A DNA stretch of 64,000 nt from Acidimicrobiaceae bacterium (GCA_030837965.1 JAUTXP010000047.1:124001-188000), one strand, 5' to 3'; positions 34,071 to 43,043 are shown, counted from the stretch's first letter. Notes: generated by a model from the letters alone, not told the origin. Translations and numbers: made by a program.

Positions 34071-34976
34071 GTGTTCGATCGGACGCGGCGACTGGCGCCG
34101 TACTGGGGCTACCGGACGGCCGCGTCGTTGGCCCGAGCCCTGCCCGCACCCGTCTCGGCCATCGGTGGCGACGCCCTCGTCGTGGCCATGGCCCCGGCCC
34201 TGTGGTCGCGGCGGCGGATGATCGAGCGCCATCTGCGCCGCGCCTCGGGTGGAACGCTCGAAGGGTGGGCCTTGCGGCGCGCTGCGGGCCGGGCGATCCA
34301 GTCGTACGTGCGTTACTGGATCGAGTCGTTCCGCCTGTCGGAGATGACCCCTGCCGAGTTGGACGCGGGCATGGACTACGAAGGGCTCGAACTGCTCGAC
34401 GCGGCCTTGGCCGAGGGACGGGGCGTCATCTTGGCCCTGCCCCACTTGGGGGGCTGGGACTTCGGCGGGGCCTGGTTCGCGTCGCAGGGCTATCAGGCCA
34501 CGGTGGTGGTGGAGCCACTCGATCCGCCCGAGCTGTTTGAGTGGTTCGCCGACATGCGCAGGGCCATCGGCTTGGAGGTCGTTCCCCTCGGACCCGACGC
34601 GGGGACGGCCGTGCTGCGCAGGCTGAAGCAGGGCGGGATCGTCGGGCTTGTGTGCGACCGCGACCTGCCCGGCACCGGCGTGGAGGTCGAGTTCTTCGGG
34701 GAGCGCACCACGCTCCCGTCGGGTCCGGCCACCTTGGCCCTGCGCACGGGCGCACCGCTGTTGCCGGTGGCCGTCTATTTCGAGGGCAGGCACGGGCACC
34801 GCGGCGTGGTGCGACCGCCGATCGACGTGGCCCGGGCCGGAGGCTTTCGCGACGACGTGGCCAGGGTGACCCAGGCCCTGGCCCACGAGCTTGAGGACTT
34901 GATCCGCAGGGACCCTTCGCAGTGGCACATGTTCCAGCCCAACTGGCCCAGCGATCGGGCCGAACCTGCTCGTTGA
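34071..34976 (+). CDS. Phosphatidylinositol mannoside acyltransferase
   Basis: A LpxL/HtrB-type membrane-associated acyltransferase of 301 residues. The catalytic HX4D motif is HLGGWD (His125-Asp130), followed by GLVCDRDLPGTGVEVEFFGE and LPSGPATLALRTGAPLLPVAV. Located between pgsA and pimA, it should acylate the mannose of PIM1/PIM2 from acyl-CoA at the inner membrane face. GTG start, nine bases after pgsA. Confidence 0.88.
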   Translation: MFDRTRRLAPYWGYRTAASLARALPAPVSAIGGDALVVAMAPALWSRRRMIERHLRRASGGTLEGWALRRAAGRAIQSYVRYWIESFRLSEMTPAELDAGMDYEGLELLDAALAEGRGVILALPHLGGWDFGGAWFASQGYQATVVVEPLDPPELFEWFADMRRAIGLEVVPLGPDAGTAVLRRLKQGGIVGLVCDRDLPGTGVEVEFFGERTTLPSGPATLALRTGAPLLPVAVYFEGRHGHRGVVRPPIDVARAGGFRDDVARVTQALAHELEDLIRRDPSQWHMFQPNWPSDRAEPAR

Positions 34977-35039
34977 ACGCTTGACTACGCACACGGTGGC
35001 GGGCGTGCCCGACGCGACGTCAGCACCAGCCAGCGCGCC

Positions 35040-35069
35040 CCCCTTTGCTTTTTCGGTCGGGCAAAGGGG
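35040..35069 (+). promoter_or_regulatory. Hairpin in the pimA leader
   Basis: CCCCTTTGC (35040-35048) pairs with GCAAAGGGG (35061-35069). The right arm contains the only purine-rich ribosome-binding-site candidate (AAAGGGGAG) before the pimA GTG, so the fold could mask it. There is no T-run, which argues against a simple terminator. Confidence 0.5.
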
Positions 35070-35083
35070 AGTAGCGTGCGTCG

Positions 35084-36154
35084 GTGCGCGTGGCCCAGGT
35101 CTGCCCGTACAGCCTGACCATCCCGGGCGGCGTGCAAGGGCAGGTTCTGGCTCTGTCCCGGTCACTGCGGACCCTTGGCCACGAGACCCGGGTCTTGGCC
35201 CCGTGCGACGGTCCGCCGCCGGACGCGGGCGTCACGCCGCTGGGCAACTCCATCCCCCTCGCCTCCAACGGGTCGGTGGCCCCGCTCGCCCCTGACATCT
35301 CCTGCGCCCTGCGCACCATCCGGGCCTTGCGGGACGAGGACTTCGACATCGTCCATCTGCAAGAGCCGCTGTGCCCTGGCCCCACGCTGACCACGCTGCT
35401 GTTCAGCGACCGGCCCATGCTCGGCACCTTCCACCGCTCCGGCGCGTCGAGCGCCTACGCCGCGCTCGGCCCCCTGGTGCGCCGGGCCGCGCAGCGCCTC
35501 TCCATGCGCGCCGCGGTGTCGAAGGACGCGCTGGCCACGGCCCGAGGCGCGGTTCCCGGCGACTACGAGATGGTCTTCAACGGCATCGAGGTGGAGCGCT
35601 TCGCCAAGGCCCAGCCCTGGCCCACAGACGGGCCGACCATCTTCTTCATCGGACGCCACGAGCCCCGCAAGGGATTGGACGTCTTGTTGGCCGCCTTCGC
35701 CGACCTGCCCCCGGACGCGCACCTGTGGGTGGCGGGGGAGGGGCAGCAGACGGCCGAGCTCAAGGCCCGCACCGCGGATGACGCGCGCATCGAGTGGCTG
35801 GGCCGAATCCCCGACGACGAGGCTGCTTCCCGGCTGCGGGGGGCCGACCTGTTCTGTGCGCCCAGCCTGCACGGCGAGAGTTTTGGCGTCGTGCTCCTCG
35901 AGTCCATGGCGGCCCAGACGCCGATCGTGGCCAGCGACCTCCCCGGCTACCGAAACGTGGCCCGGCCCGACGTCGACGCGCTGCTCGTGCCGCCCAACGA
36001 TCCGGTCGCGTTGGGCCTGGCCCTGCGGCGAGTGCTGACCGACAGCGCCTTGGCCGCCGAGCTGGTGGCGGCAGGCGAGGTGCGGGCCAACGAGTTCTCC
36101 ATGGACCGACTGGCCGAGCGCTACGTCGGGCTCTACCAGTCGCTTCTCTCGTAA
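35084..36154 (+). CDS. pimA: GT4 glycosyltransferase, phosphatidylinositol alpha-mannosyltransferase
   Basis: PimA adds the first mannose from GDP-mannose to phosphatidylinositol. The 356 residues begin with VAQVCPYSLTIPGGVQGQVL, and FNGIEVERF, FFIGRHEPRKGLDVLLAAF and the donor-site HGESFGVVLLESMAAQTPIV follow, all typical of PimA/GT4. The position after pgsA and the acyltransferase supports the specific assignment. A 107-base gap with a hairpin separates it from the acyltransferase, so it may be separately tuned. Confidence 0.88.
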   Translation: MRVAQVCPYSLTIPGGVQGQVLALSRSLRTLGHETRVLAPCDGPPPDAGVTPLGNSIPLASNGSVAPLAPDISCALRTIRALRDEDFDIVHLQEPLCPGPTLTTLLFSDRPMLGTFHRSGASSAYAALGPLVRRAAQRLSMRAAVSKDALATARGAVPGDYEMVFNGIEVERFAKAQPWPTDGPTIFFIGRHEPRKGLDVLLAAFADLPPDAHLWVAGEGQQTAELKARTADDARIEWLGRIPDDEAASRLRGADLFCAPSLHGESFGVVLLESMAAQTPIVASDLPGYRNVARPDVDALLVPPNDPVALGLALRRVLTDSALAAELVAAGEVRANEFSMDRLAERYVGLYQSLLS

Positions 36155-36172
36155 CGCCTGCGCACCGAAGGC

Positions 36173-36835
36173 CTACGCGCAGACCTCGACCATGATCCGA
36201 GGCGGCGCTGACAGCGTCCTCACCCGGAACCCGCTTCGCGTCCGCAGGCCGACCACCCACGTGAGCACGGCCTCGAAGTCGCCTGTCTCGACCACCTCCT
36301 CCACCACGGTCGTGGCCGGGCGGATGCGCTTGGGGCCGGTGTAGGTCGGGCCGGACGCGTCGCCCGCGAAGTGGTAGCCGGACGCCGGCTCCATGCGGAC
36401 TTCGAGCACGGCCGCGCCTTTGACCTCGACCTCGCGTCCTGACGCGTCCTCGGTAATGGGCCGCTTGGTGTAGGCCACCCGGTAGCCCGGCGCCGCGTCC
36501 TTGAACTCCCAGACCAAGCGGTCGAACCCGGGCTGATGGGCGGCCCGCACCGCGGTCACCTCGCCTCGGCCGGTTGCGGCCGTCGTCGAGGAGGAAGAGG
36601 GATCGGTGTTGGCCGGGCACGACCCGCCCGGCCCGGTCGGGCCAGGGCCGGCCGTCTCGTCGGCGGGCACCGACAGGCCCGGCTTCTCCGGCGACGTGGA
36701 CGACGTCGACGAGGACGAGGACGAAGTTGAAGACGGCGAGGGCGTGGAGGACGAGTCGTTGTTGCAGCCCGCCAGACCCAGCGAGAGGGCGGCCGTGGCG
36801 ACCACCAGTGTCAGCGCATGCCGGCGTCGTCGCAT
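36173..36835 (-). CDS. Lipoprotein with AMIN-like domain
   Basis: 220 residues. The signal peptide ends in the lipobox LSLGLAGC (Cys near 24). A long Ser/Thr/Pro linker (SSSTPSPSSTSSSSSSTSST) spans to about residue 55, and the beta-rich C-terminal domain has FDRLVWEFKDAAPGYRVAYT and RTRSGFRVRTLSAPPRIMVE, a pattern seen in AMIN-like actinobacterial lipoproteins. It is probably anchored outside the membrane and may bind cell-wall material. The ATG at 36835 gives the shortest signal peptide. Confidence 0.7.
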   Translation of the reverse strand: MRRRRHALTLVVATAALSLGLAGCNNDSSSTPSPSSTSSSSSSTSSTSPEKPGLSVPADETAGPGPTGPGGSCPANTDPSSSSTTAATGRGEVTAVRAAHQPGFDRLVWEFKDAAPGYRVAYTKRPITEDASGREVEVKGAAVLEVRMEPASGYHFAGDASGPTYTGPKRIRPATTVVEEVVETGDFEAVLTWVVGLRTRSGFRVRTLSAPPRIMVEVCA

Positions 36836-36882
36836 GAACGGCAGGGTACGCCCGCATTCGGCGCGCGGCCGGTCACACGCGC

Positions 36883-36912
36883 CGGAGGGCCCCACCGAGG
36901 TGAGGCCCTCCG
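36883..36912 (-). terminator. Hairpin downstream of the sortase-substrate gene
   Basis: CGGAGGGCC (36883-36891) pairs with GGCCCTCCG (36904-36912) around a 12-base loop. It follows the stop of the minus-strand gene at 36951 by about 40 bases and precedes the next minus gene. No T-run follows, as is usual for high-G+C actinobacteria. Confidence 0.6.
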
Positions 36913-36950
36913 CCAGACCCGCGAAGTGCGACGTCAGCTTGAGCTGCGGA

Positions 36951-38696
36951 TCAGATCTCGTACCGCCTGCGGGCCCATGCGGCCGGGAGGGGCATGGCGA
37001 ACCAGCGGCCCAACCCGAGCCCGAGGGCCACCAGCAACAGGCCCAGGGCGGTCAGTTGGGACGACTCTGCACCGGTCGCGGCCAGCGGGCCCTTGGTGCC
37101 GGTGCCCGTGGTGGTCACCGACGGCTTGAACTCGGACAAGGCCAGCACCTCGACCACGTTGACGTTGGCCCCGTCCTGCAAGGCCTGGACGCCCGTGCCG
37201 AGGGTGGTCTCCAGCGTGGTCATGGCCGCGCTCAACTGCGGCACCGTGCCGCCCAGGCCTTGGATGGCCGAGGCGATGGACGTGCCCCCCACGGTCTGGG
37301 CCTTGATGCCGGCGACCAGGGCGGCCAGGTCGGTCGGCGGCTTGATGCTGGCCGTCACGGCCGTGATGCCCGCCGTCGCCGTGTTGTAGCCGTTGACGGT
37401 CGACACGGTCTTGACCGTGGGCTGGAGGAACTTGACGGACACGAGCTTGCTCAGGTCCACCGTCCCGCCCACCACAGGGATCTTGATCTCACCGAGGGTC
37501 TTGCTCAGCGTGTCGTTCACCGAGGCGACGGTGGCGTTGAGCGTGTCCACCGCTTGGCCGAGGTCCAACGCCGCGAACGACAGGTTGCCCACGGTGACAC
37601 CGCCGATCTTGCCGGTGTAGTCGGCCGAAGAGCCGGCCACGGTGTCGACGGCCTTGGTGGTGGCGCTCACGTCCACGCCGTTCAGCTTGAGCAGGGCGGT
37701 GCCGTCGAGCGCGCTGAGGGCGCTGGACAGCACGTCCGACAGGGCCCCTTGCAGGGCGTCGATCAAGGCGTTGGTCTGGGCCAGTGGCGTGGCCAAGGCG
37801 TTGATGGCGTCGATGTCCGCCGTGGGGATGACCCCGCCCAGGCCCAGTGTGGTGACGACGCTGCCCGCGGTGCCGTTCACCAGCCCCGAGTTGCTGTTCA
37901 CGGCGGCGATGAGGTCGGCCACCTTCTGCTGGATGGCGTCGATGGTCGTGTTCAAGTTGGCGGCCGGGTCGAGGCCGGGCACGGGCACCTTGAGGGTGGT
38001 CAACAGGGCGTTGATCTGATCGACGGTGAGGTTGATCAGCGAGATGTCGAGTCCGTCGAGGACGGCCCCCAAGTCGAGAACCGTGAGGGCGTCCACGTTC
38101 ACGGCCCGCGTGCTGGTCGTCTCGGTCGACGTCGTCGCGCCGGCCAGGCTCGTGTTCACGGCCTGGGCGTCGAGCAGGGCGCCCGCCACCTTGGCGTTGG
38201 TGAGCGACGCGTTCAACGCCGACTTGGCCGACGACGCGTCAGCCGCCGAAGTCAGCTTGGCCAGGTTCAAGTTGCCGGAGATGATCTGCCCCAGGCCTGC
38301 GGGGACGGGGCTGCCCGGGTTGGCCAGGTCGACCGAGGACTGCGTGACCTCCGCCTGTCCGCCCGGCTGGCGGGACTCGAGGGAGGTGAGGGTGAGGTCG
38401 AGGGGCTTGGACGTGGTCGGGTCGTTCATGACCTTCGACGACGCCCGTACCGCGGTGAGCTTGCTGAACGCGGAAGGCGCCGCGCTCGTCTTGGTGTCCA
38501 CGGACGACAGGGAGTCGTCGCCGAGCAGGCGCACGTCGAGCAGCGCCCCCGACGTCCCCAGCGCGACGTGCACGACCGTGGTGTTGCCTTTGGCCGTGCC
38601 CACGCCGGTGGTGGCCGCGCCCGCCGAGCCGAGCGACGTGACCGCGCCCAGCAAGAGAAGTGAAGTGGCCGCCGCGGCCACCCTGACGTATCGCAT
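36951..38696 (-). CDS. Large secreted surface protein with LAATG sorting signal
   Basis: 581 residues of low-complexity Ala/Thr/Leu/Asp/Val composition with no recognised domain. The signal peptide RVAAAATSLLLLGAVTSLGS starts at the ATG at 38696. The C-terminus has the tripartite arrangement of sortase substrates: LAATG at residues 538-542, the hydrophobic stretch ALGLLLVALGLGLG, and the basic tail ARRRYEI. LAxTG is the motif used by class E sortases of high-G+C actinobacteria. The repeated hydrophobic-register pattern (LDALTVLDLGAVLDGLDISL) suggests long helices. No sortase gene is present in the window. Confidence 0.75.
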   Translation of the reverse strand: MRYVRVAAAATSLLLLGAVTSLGSAGAATTGVGTAKGNTTVVHVALGTSGALLDVRLLGDDSLSSVDTKTSAAPSAFSKLTAVRASSKVMNDPTTSKPLDLTLTSLESRQPGGQAEVTQSSVDLANPGSPVPAGLGQIISGNLNLAKLTSAADASSAKSALNASLTNAKVAGALLDAQAVNTSLAGATTSTETTSTRAVNVDALTVLDLGAVLDGLDISLINLTVDQINALLTTLKVPVPGLDPAANLNTTIDAIQQKVADLIAAVNSNSGLVNGTAGSVVTTLGLGGVIPTADIDAINALATPLAQTNALIDALQGALSDVLSSALSALDGTALLKLNGVDVSATTKAVDTVAGSSADYTGKIGGVTVGNLSFAALDLGQAVDTLNATVASVNDTLSKTLGEIKIPVVGGTVDLSKLVSVKFLQPTVKTVSTVNGYNTATAGITAVTASIKPPTDLAALVAGIKAQTVGGTSIASAIQGLGGTVPQLSAAMTTLETTLGTGVQALQDGANVNVVEVLALSEFKPSVTTTGTGTKGPLAATGAESSQLTALGLLLVALGLGLGRWFAMPLPAAWARRRYEI

Positions 38697-38762
38697 TCCG
38701 CGCCCCCAAGTTGGTGGAAAAGGAGTCTTCGCCCACTTTCGCCGCTTGAGCGCATCCTGACC

Positions 38763-38807
38763 ATGGCTCGGAAGAGCCATTTGGAAAGCCGGCGCTGACT
38801 AGTCAGC
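38763..38807. other. Structured non-coding leader between divergent genes
   Basis: The 268-base gap 38697-38964 contains the hairpin ATGGCTC-GGAA-GAGCCAT (38763-38780) and the 14-base perfect palindrome GCTGACTAGTCAGC (38794-38807), then stem-loop element copy 3. It must hold promoters for both the surface-protein gene and lemA. I recognise no known riboswitch. Confidence 0.5.
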
Positions 38808-38835
38808 CGGGGGGCGGCACCGTCCTCTTCTTGCG

Positions 38836-38884
38836 CGACTGGAGGACATAGCCACCGACTGGGTGTGCCTATGTCCTCCAGTCG
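38836..38884. repeat. GGAGGACAT stem-loop element, copy 3 (subtype A, inverted)
   Basis: CGACTGGAGGACATAG pairs with CTATGTCCTCCAGTCG. Read on the minus strand the interior, GGCACACCCAGTCGGTG, matches copy 2. It lies between divergent genes, where a terminator is not expected. Confidence 0.9.
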
Positions 38885-38964
38885 GGGTGGAGGTAACGGT
38901 CGGTGGGCGGCCCGGCCCGGTGGTGGGCGAGTGCTGCGGCTCGGCCCCGGTAAGGTGGGCGTCG

Positions 38965-39516
38965 ATGACCGCCCTGCTCGTCGTCGTGGCCATCGTCGTG
39001 GTCCTGGTCCTGTACGTGATCGTCGTCTACAACGGCATGATCCGTCGGCGGAACCGCATCGAGAGCGCGTGGGCCCAGATCGACGTGCAGCTCCAGCGCC
39101 GCCACGACCTCATCCCCAACCTGGTCGAGTCGGTCAAGGGCTACGCCGGGCACGAGCGGGACCTGTTCGAGAAGGTCACGCAGGCCCGGACCCAGGCCAT
39201 GGCCGCGTCCGGCGTGGCCGCCCAGTCCCAAGCCGAGAACCAGGTGACGGGCGCCCTGCGCGGGCTGCTGGCCGTGGCCGAGAGCTATCCCGACCTCAAG
39301 GCCAACCAGAACTTCCTCGCCCTGCAAGAGGAGCTGTCGGGCACCGAGGGCCGCATCGCCTACGCCCGGCAGTTCTACAACGACACCGTGCAGGCCTGGA
39401 ACACCCGCATCCAGGCCTTCCCCGGCAACCTCCTCGCCGGCCTGTTCGGCTTCACGCCCCGCGAGTACTTCGAGGCGGACGACCCCTCCCGCGGCCCCGT
39501 CGCCGTCCAGTTCTAA
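38965..39516 (+). CDS. lemA: LemA family protein
   Basis: 183 residues with an N-terminal membrane helix (LLVVVAIVVVLVLYVIVVYN) and the helical LemA domain: RRNRIESAWAQIDVQLQRRH, DLIPNLVESVKGYAGHE, AESYPDLKANQNFLALQEEL and ARQFYNDTVQAWNTRIQ. The end, GFTPREYFEADD, is typical. Its function is unknown in bacteria, but it is regularly beside an HtpX-type protease, as here (six-base gap), which suggests joint envelope quality control. Confidence 0.93.
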   Translation: MTALLVVVAIVVVLVLYVIVVYNGMIRRRNRIESAWAQIDVQLQRRHDLIPNLVESVKGYAGHERDLFEKVTQARTQAMAASGVAAQSQAENQVTGALRGLLAVAESYPDLKANQNFLALQEELSGTEGRIAYARQFYNDTVQAWNTRIQAFPGNLLAGLFGFTPREYFEADDPSRGPVAVQF

Positions 39517-39522
39517 GCACCA

Positions 39523-40434
39523 GTGTTCGACCAGATCGCCGCCAACAAGCGCCGTTCCGTCCTGCTCGTCGCCGTGTTCGTGGTCCTGATCGTGGCCGTG
39601 GTGTGGGCCGTTGACGTGCTGCTGGGCTACGGCCTCATCGGCCTGGTCATCGCCTTCGTCTTCGCGGGCACCAGCTCGGCCTTGGCCTATTGGAAGTCCG
39701 ACGCTGTGGCCTTGGCCATGAGCCATGCCCGCCCGGCCGACCCCGTCGAGTACGCCCGACTCCACAACGTGGTCGAGGGCCTGTGCATCGCCGCGGGCCT
39801 GCCCAAGCCGCGCGTCTACATCATCGACGACACCGCCCCGAACGCCTTCGCCACGGGCCGGGACCCCAAGCACGCGGCCCTGGCCGTCACCACCGGCCTG
39901 TTGGAGAAGATGAACAGGATCGAGCTCGAAGGCGTGATCGCCCACGAGCTCAGTCACGTGAAGAACTACGACATCCTCGTGTCGACGCTGGCCGTCACCC
40001 TCGTCGGCATCATCGTGCTCATCGCCGACTGGACGCTGCGGGCCATCTGGTGGGGCGGCCGCCGCTCGCGCAGCAGCGACTCGCCCGGCGGCTACGGCGC
40101 GTCGGCCCTGTTGGCCGTGCTCGGCTTCGCCCTGCTCATCCTGGCCCCGATCGTGGCCAAGCTCATGCAGTTCGCGGTGAGCCGCAGGCGCGAGGCGCTG
40201 GCCGACGTGACGGGCGTGTCCCTCACCCGCTATCCGCCTGGCCTCATCTCCGCGCTGGAGAAGTTGCGGGACGACAACACGGTTGTGCACTCGGGCTCGC
40301 GCGCCACCGCCCATCTGTGGATCGAGTCGCCCGTGGCCCGCGAGTCGGACGAGGGGAAGATGGCCTGGCTGGGCCGGCTGTTCGACACCCACCCCCCGCT
40401 CGACGAGCGCATCCAGGCCCTCCGCGAGCTGTAG
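39523..40434 (+). CDS. htpX: HtpX-like M48 membrane zinc peptidase
   Basis: 303 residues with two N-terminal and two central membrane segments. The zinc site is VIAHELSHVKNYD (His141, Glu142, His145), followed by the third-ligand region SRRREALADVTGVSLT and the C-terminal THPPLDERI of the family. It degrades misfolded membrane proteins in related systems. GTG start six bases after lemA. Confidence 0.93.
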   Translation: MFDQIAANKRRSVLLVAVFVVLIVAVVWAVDVLLGYGLIGLVIAFVFAGTSSALAYWKSDAVALAMSHARPADPVEYARLHNVVEGLCIAAGLPKPRVYIIDDTAPNAFATGRDPKHAALAVTTGLLEKMNRIELEGVIAHELSHVKNYDILVSTLAVTLVGIIVLIADWTLRAIWWGGRRSRSSDSPGGYGASALLAVLGFALLILAPIVAKLMQFAVSRRREALADVTGVSLTRYPPGLISALEKLRDDNTVVHSGSRATAHLWIESPVARESDEGKMAWLGRLFDTHPPLDERIQALREL

Positions 40435-40488
40435 CCCACGCGGGCGGTCCACCAGATGGACGCCGGGGGCGGCGAACATGAAGCCGCC

Positions 40489-41508
40489 ATGGATTCGAAG
40501 ATGAGAATGATTCTCATTCCCATGCTGGTCGGCGCGTTGGTCGCCGGGGGCTGCTCCAAGAAGGAGTCGGCCGCGCCCCGCGCCACCACGACCACCCAGC
40601 CAGGGGTGACGACGACCACCACGCCGCCGCCGCCCGCGCTGTTGACCGGCCTGCCCATCGGCGACCGCGACAACCTGGACCGGCCCGCGTTGGTGGTCAA
40701 GATCGACAACGCGCCCGAGGCCCGGCCCCAGGCAGGCGTGGACAAGGCCGACGTCGTGTACGAGGAGGTCGTGGAGGGCGGCGTGGTGCGCTTCATGGCC
40801 GTGTTTCAGTCGCGTGACGCGGGCCTGGTCGGCCCGGTGCGATCGGTTCGGCCCGTCGACCCCGACATCGTCACGCCCCTCAAGGGCCTGTTCGCCTACT
40901 CGGGCGGCGCGCCGCAGTTCGAGCGGCTGATCAAGAAGGCGCCGGTCCGACTGGTGGGCGTGGACCAGTTGCAGGACGCGTACGACCGGCGCAGGGACCG
41001 CAAGGCCCCGCACAACACCTACAGCTCGACCAAGGCCCTCTACAAAGGGGCCAAGAAGGGCGACGACCAGCCGCCCGCGCTGTTCACCTACGGCACGCCC
41101 AGCGGCCTGCCGGTCAAGCACGCCACCGTCGCCATGGGCGCGCTGACCAAGGCGGACTGGGACTGGGACCCCGGCCTGTCCCTGTGGAAGCGCACCACCA
41201 ACGGCATCCCGCACGTGATGGAGGACGGCCCGCAACTGGCGTTCGCCAACGTGGTGGTGCAGTACGTGCGGTACTCGAACACGACGTCGCGCGACCCTGC
41301 GGGCTTCCCTGTGCCCACGGCCGACGTGGTGGGGACCGGCGACGCGCTGATCCTGGCGGGCGGCACGCTCATCAGGGGCAAGTGGGACAAGGGCGCGGTG
41401 AGCGCAGTGACCAAGTACACCGACGCCACCGGGGTGCCCGTGCTGCTCAAGCCCGGCCCCACGTGGGTGATGCTGGCGCCGGTCGGCGCGTCGACCGCCA
41501 CGTCCTAG
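40489..41508 (+). CDS. DUF3048 lipoprotein
   Basis: 339 residues. A lipoprotein signal ([18 protein letters not shown]) is followed by a Thr/Pro linker ([20 protein letters not shown]) and a full DUF3048 domain ([62 protein letters not shown]). This family is related to YerB of Bacillus, and its role is unknown. An ATG at 40501 is an equally good start and would place the operator-like palindrome directly on the start codon, as in cobN. Confidence 0.85.
   Translation: MDSKMRMILIPMLVGALVAGGCSKKESAAPRATTTTQPGVTTTTTPPPPALLTGLPIGDRDNLDRPALVVKIDNAPEARPQAGVDKADVVYEEVVEGGVVRFMAVFQSRDAGLVGPVRSVRPVDPDIVTPLKGLFAYSGGAPQFERLIKKAPVRLVGVDQLQDAYDRRRDRKAPHNTYSSTKALYKGAKKGDDQPPALFTYGTPSGLPVKHATVAMGALTKADWDWDPGLSLWKRTTNGIPHVMEDGPQLAFANVVVQYVRYSNTTSRDPAGFPVPTADVVGTGDALILAGGTLIRGKWDKGAVSAVTKYTDATGVPVLLKPGPTWVMLAPVGASTATS
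40502..40516. promoter_or_regulatory. Fur/Zur-like palindrome, third copy, at the DUF3048 start
   Basis: TGAGAATGATTCTCA is identical to box 1 before cobN, and the identity extends to 19 bases. It overlaps the ATG at 40501. The AT-rich 15-mer stands out from the G+C-rich surroundings. Confidence 0.55.
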
Positions 41509-41570
41509 CGGGCGCGCAAGCAAAGCAATCGGCGTCCGCTTGGGCGGGCCGCTCCCGTAGAATGCCGGGC

Positions 41571-42455
41571 ATGACTGAGCGCACCACCGGGACCGAGCGC
41601 GTCAAGCGGGGCCTGGCCGAGATGTTGCGGGGCGGCGTGATCATGGACGTGGTCGACGCCGAGCAGGCCAAGATCGCCGAGGACGCAGGCGCTGTCTCGG
41701 TGATGGCGTTGGAGCGGGTGCCTGCCGACATCCGCAGGGACGGCGGCGTGGCCCGCATGAGCGACCCGGCCCTGATCGAGGGCATCAAGGCCGCGGTCAC
41801 CATCCCGGTGATGGCCAAGGCCCGTATCGGCCACTTCGCCGAGGCCCAGGTGCTGGAGTCGCTGGGCGTCGACTACATCGACGAGTCGGAGGTGCTCACG
41901 CCCGCCGACGAGGCCCACCACATCGACAAGTGGGCCTTCACCGTCCCCTTCGTGTGCGGGGCCACGAATCTGGGCGAGGCCTTGCGCCGCATCTCCGAGG
42001 GCGCGGCCATGATCCGGTCGAAGGGGGAGGCGGGCACCGGCAACATCGTGGAGGCGGTGCGCCACCTGCGCTCCATCCTGGGCGACATCAAGGCCATCGG
42101 CCAGGCCGACTCGGCCGAGCTCTACGGCTGGGCCAAGCGGCTTCAGGCGCCGGTCGGACTCGTGCAGGAGATCGCCGAGGCGGGCCGGCTTCCTGTGCCC
42201 ATGTTCTGCGCAGGCGGGATCGCCACGCCCGCCGATGCATCCCTCGTCATGCAGCTCGGCGCGGAGGCGGTCTTCGTGGGGTCGGGCATCTTCAAGTCCA
42301 GCGAGCCCGCCAAGATGGCCAGGGCCATCGTCGAGGCGGCCACCCACTACCGCGACCCGGCCATCGTGGCCAAGGTGTCGCGGGGGTTGGGCGAGGCCAT
42401 GCGGGGTCTGGAGATGGCGGCCGTCGAGACCAAGCTGGCCGAGCGCGGATGGTAG
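41571..42455 (+). CDS. pdxS: Pyridoxal 5'-phosphate synthase lyase subunit PdxS
   Basis: PdxS condenses ribose-5-phosphate, glyceraldehyde-3-phosphate and ammonia into PLP. The 294 residues are highly conserved: [52 protein letters not shown] with the catalytic lysine, and [17 protein letters not shown]. An in-frame ATG nine bases earlier is a possible alternative start. It pairs with pdxT 12 bases downstream. Confidence 0.97.
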   Translation: MTERTTGTERVKRGLAEMLRGGVIMDVVDAEQAKIAEDAGAVSVMALERVPADIRRDGGVARMSDPALIEGIKAAVTIPVMAKARIGHFAEAQVLESLGVDYIDESEVLTPADEAHHIDKWAFTVPFVCGATNLGEALRRISEGAAMIRSKGEAGTGNIVEAVRHLRSILGDIKAIGQADSAELYGWAKRLQAPVGLVQEIAEAGRLPVPMFCAGGIATPADASLVMQLGAEAVFVGSGIFKSSEPAKMARAIVEAATHYRDPAIVAKVSRGLGEAMRGLEMAAVETKLAERGW

Positions 42456-42467
42456 GGGTGCCCCCAG

Positions 42468-43043
42468 GTGGGCGAGAAGGTCGGCGTCCTTGCCCTGCAA
42501 GGCGACGTGCGGGAGCACGCGGCCGCACTCGCTGAACTGGGCGCGCACCCGGTTGAGGTGCGCACGCCGCAAGACCTGAGCGGCGTGGACGCGTTGATCC
42601 TGCCGGGCGGCGAGTCGACCACGATGTCGTTGCTGCTCGGCTCGTCGGGCCTGTTCGACCCCATTGCGGCGCGCCTGGCCGAGGGCATGCCCGCGTTCGG
42701 CACGTGCGCAGGGATGATCCTGTTGGCCACCGATGTCCTCGACGGCCGGCCCGACCAGCGCAGCTTCGCCGTGCTCGACATCGCCGTGCGCCGCAACGCA
42801 TTCGGCAGGCAGGTCGACTCCTTCGAGACGGGCCTGGACGTGGCGGGCGTGGTCGGCGGCCCGGTCGACGCCGTGTTCATCCGGGCCCCGTTCGTGGAGC
42901 GGGCGGGGGACGGCGTTGAGGTGCTGGCCGAGGTGGACGGCCATCCGGTGCTGGTCCGGCAAGGCCCGCTGATGGCGGCCGCCTTCCACCCCGAGCTGTC
43001 CGACGACTTGCGGGTACACCATCTGTTCCTGGGAGGCTTGTAG
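42468..43043 (+). CDS. pdxT: PLP synthase glutaminase subunit PdxT
   Basis: It supplies ammonia to PdxS from glutamine. The 191 residues carry [25 protein letters not shown], the nucleophile Cys80 in [12 protein letters not shown], and FHPEL with the His/Glu of the triad near the end. The GTG start is preceded by GGGGTG only, a weak ribosome-binding site. The stop is three bases before yebC. Confidence 0.95.
   Translation: MGEKVGVLALQGDVREHAAALAELGAHPVEVRTPQDLSGVDALILPGGESTTMSLLLGSSGLFDPIAARLAEGMPAFGTCAGMILLATDVLDGRPDQRSFAVLDIAVRRNAFGRQVDSFETGLDVAGVVGGPVDAVFIRAPFVERAGDGVEVLAEVDGHPVLVRQGPLMAAAFHPELSDDLRVHHLFLGGL

Noticed and set aside
38697-38780. Possible c-di-GMP (GEMM-type) riboswitch upstream of the surface-protein gene
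   Set aside because: CGAAAG and a following G-rich part recall the motif, but GGGACGCAAAGCC is absent and the sequence can also be read as an open frame.
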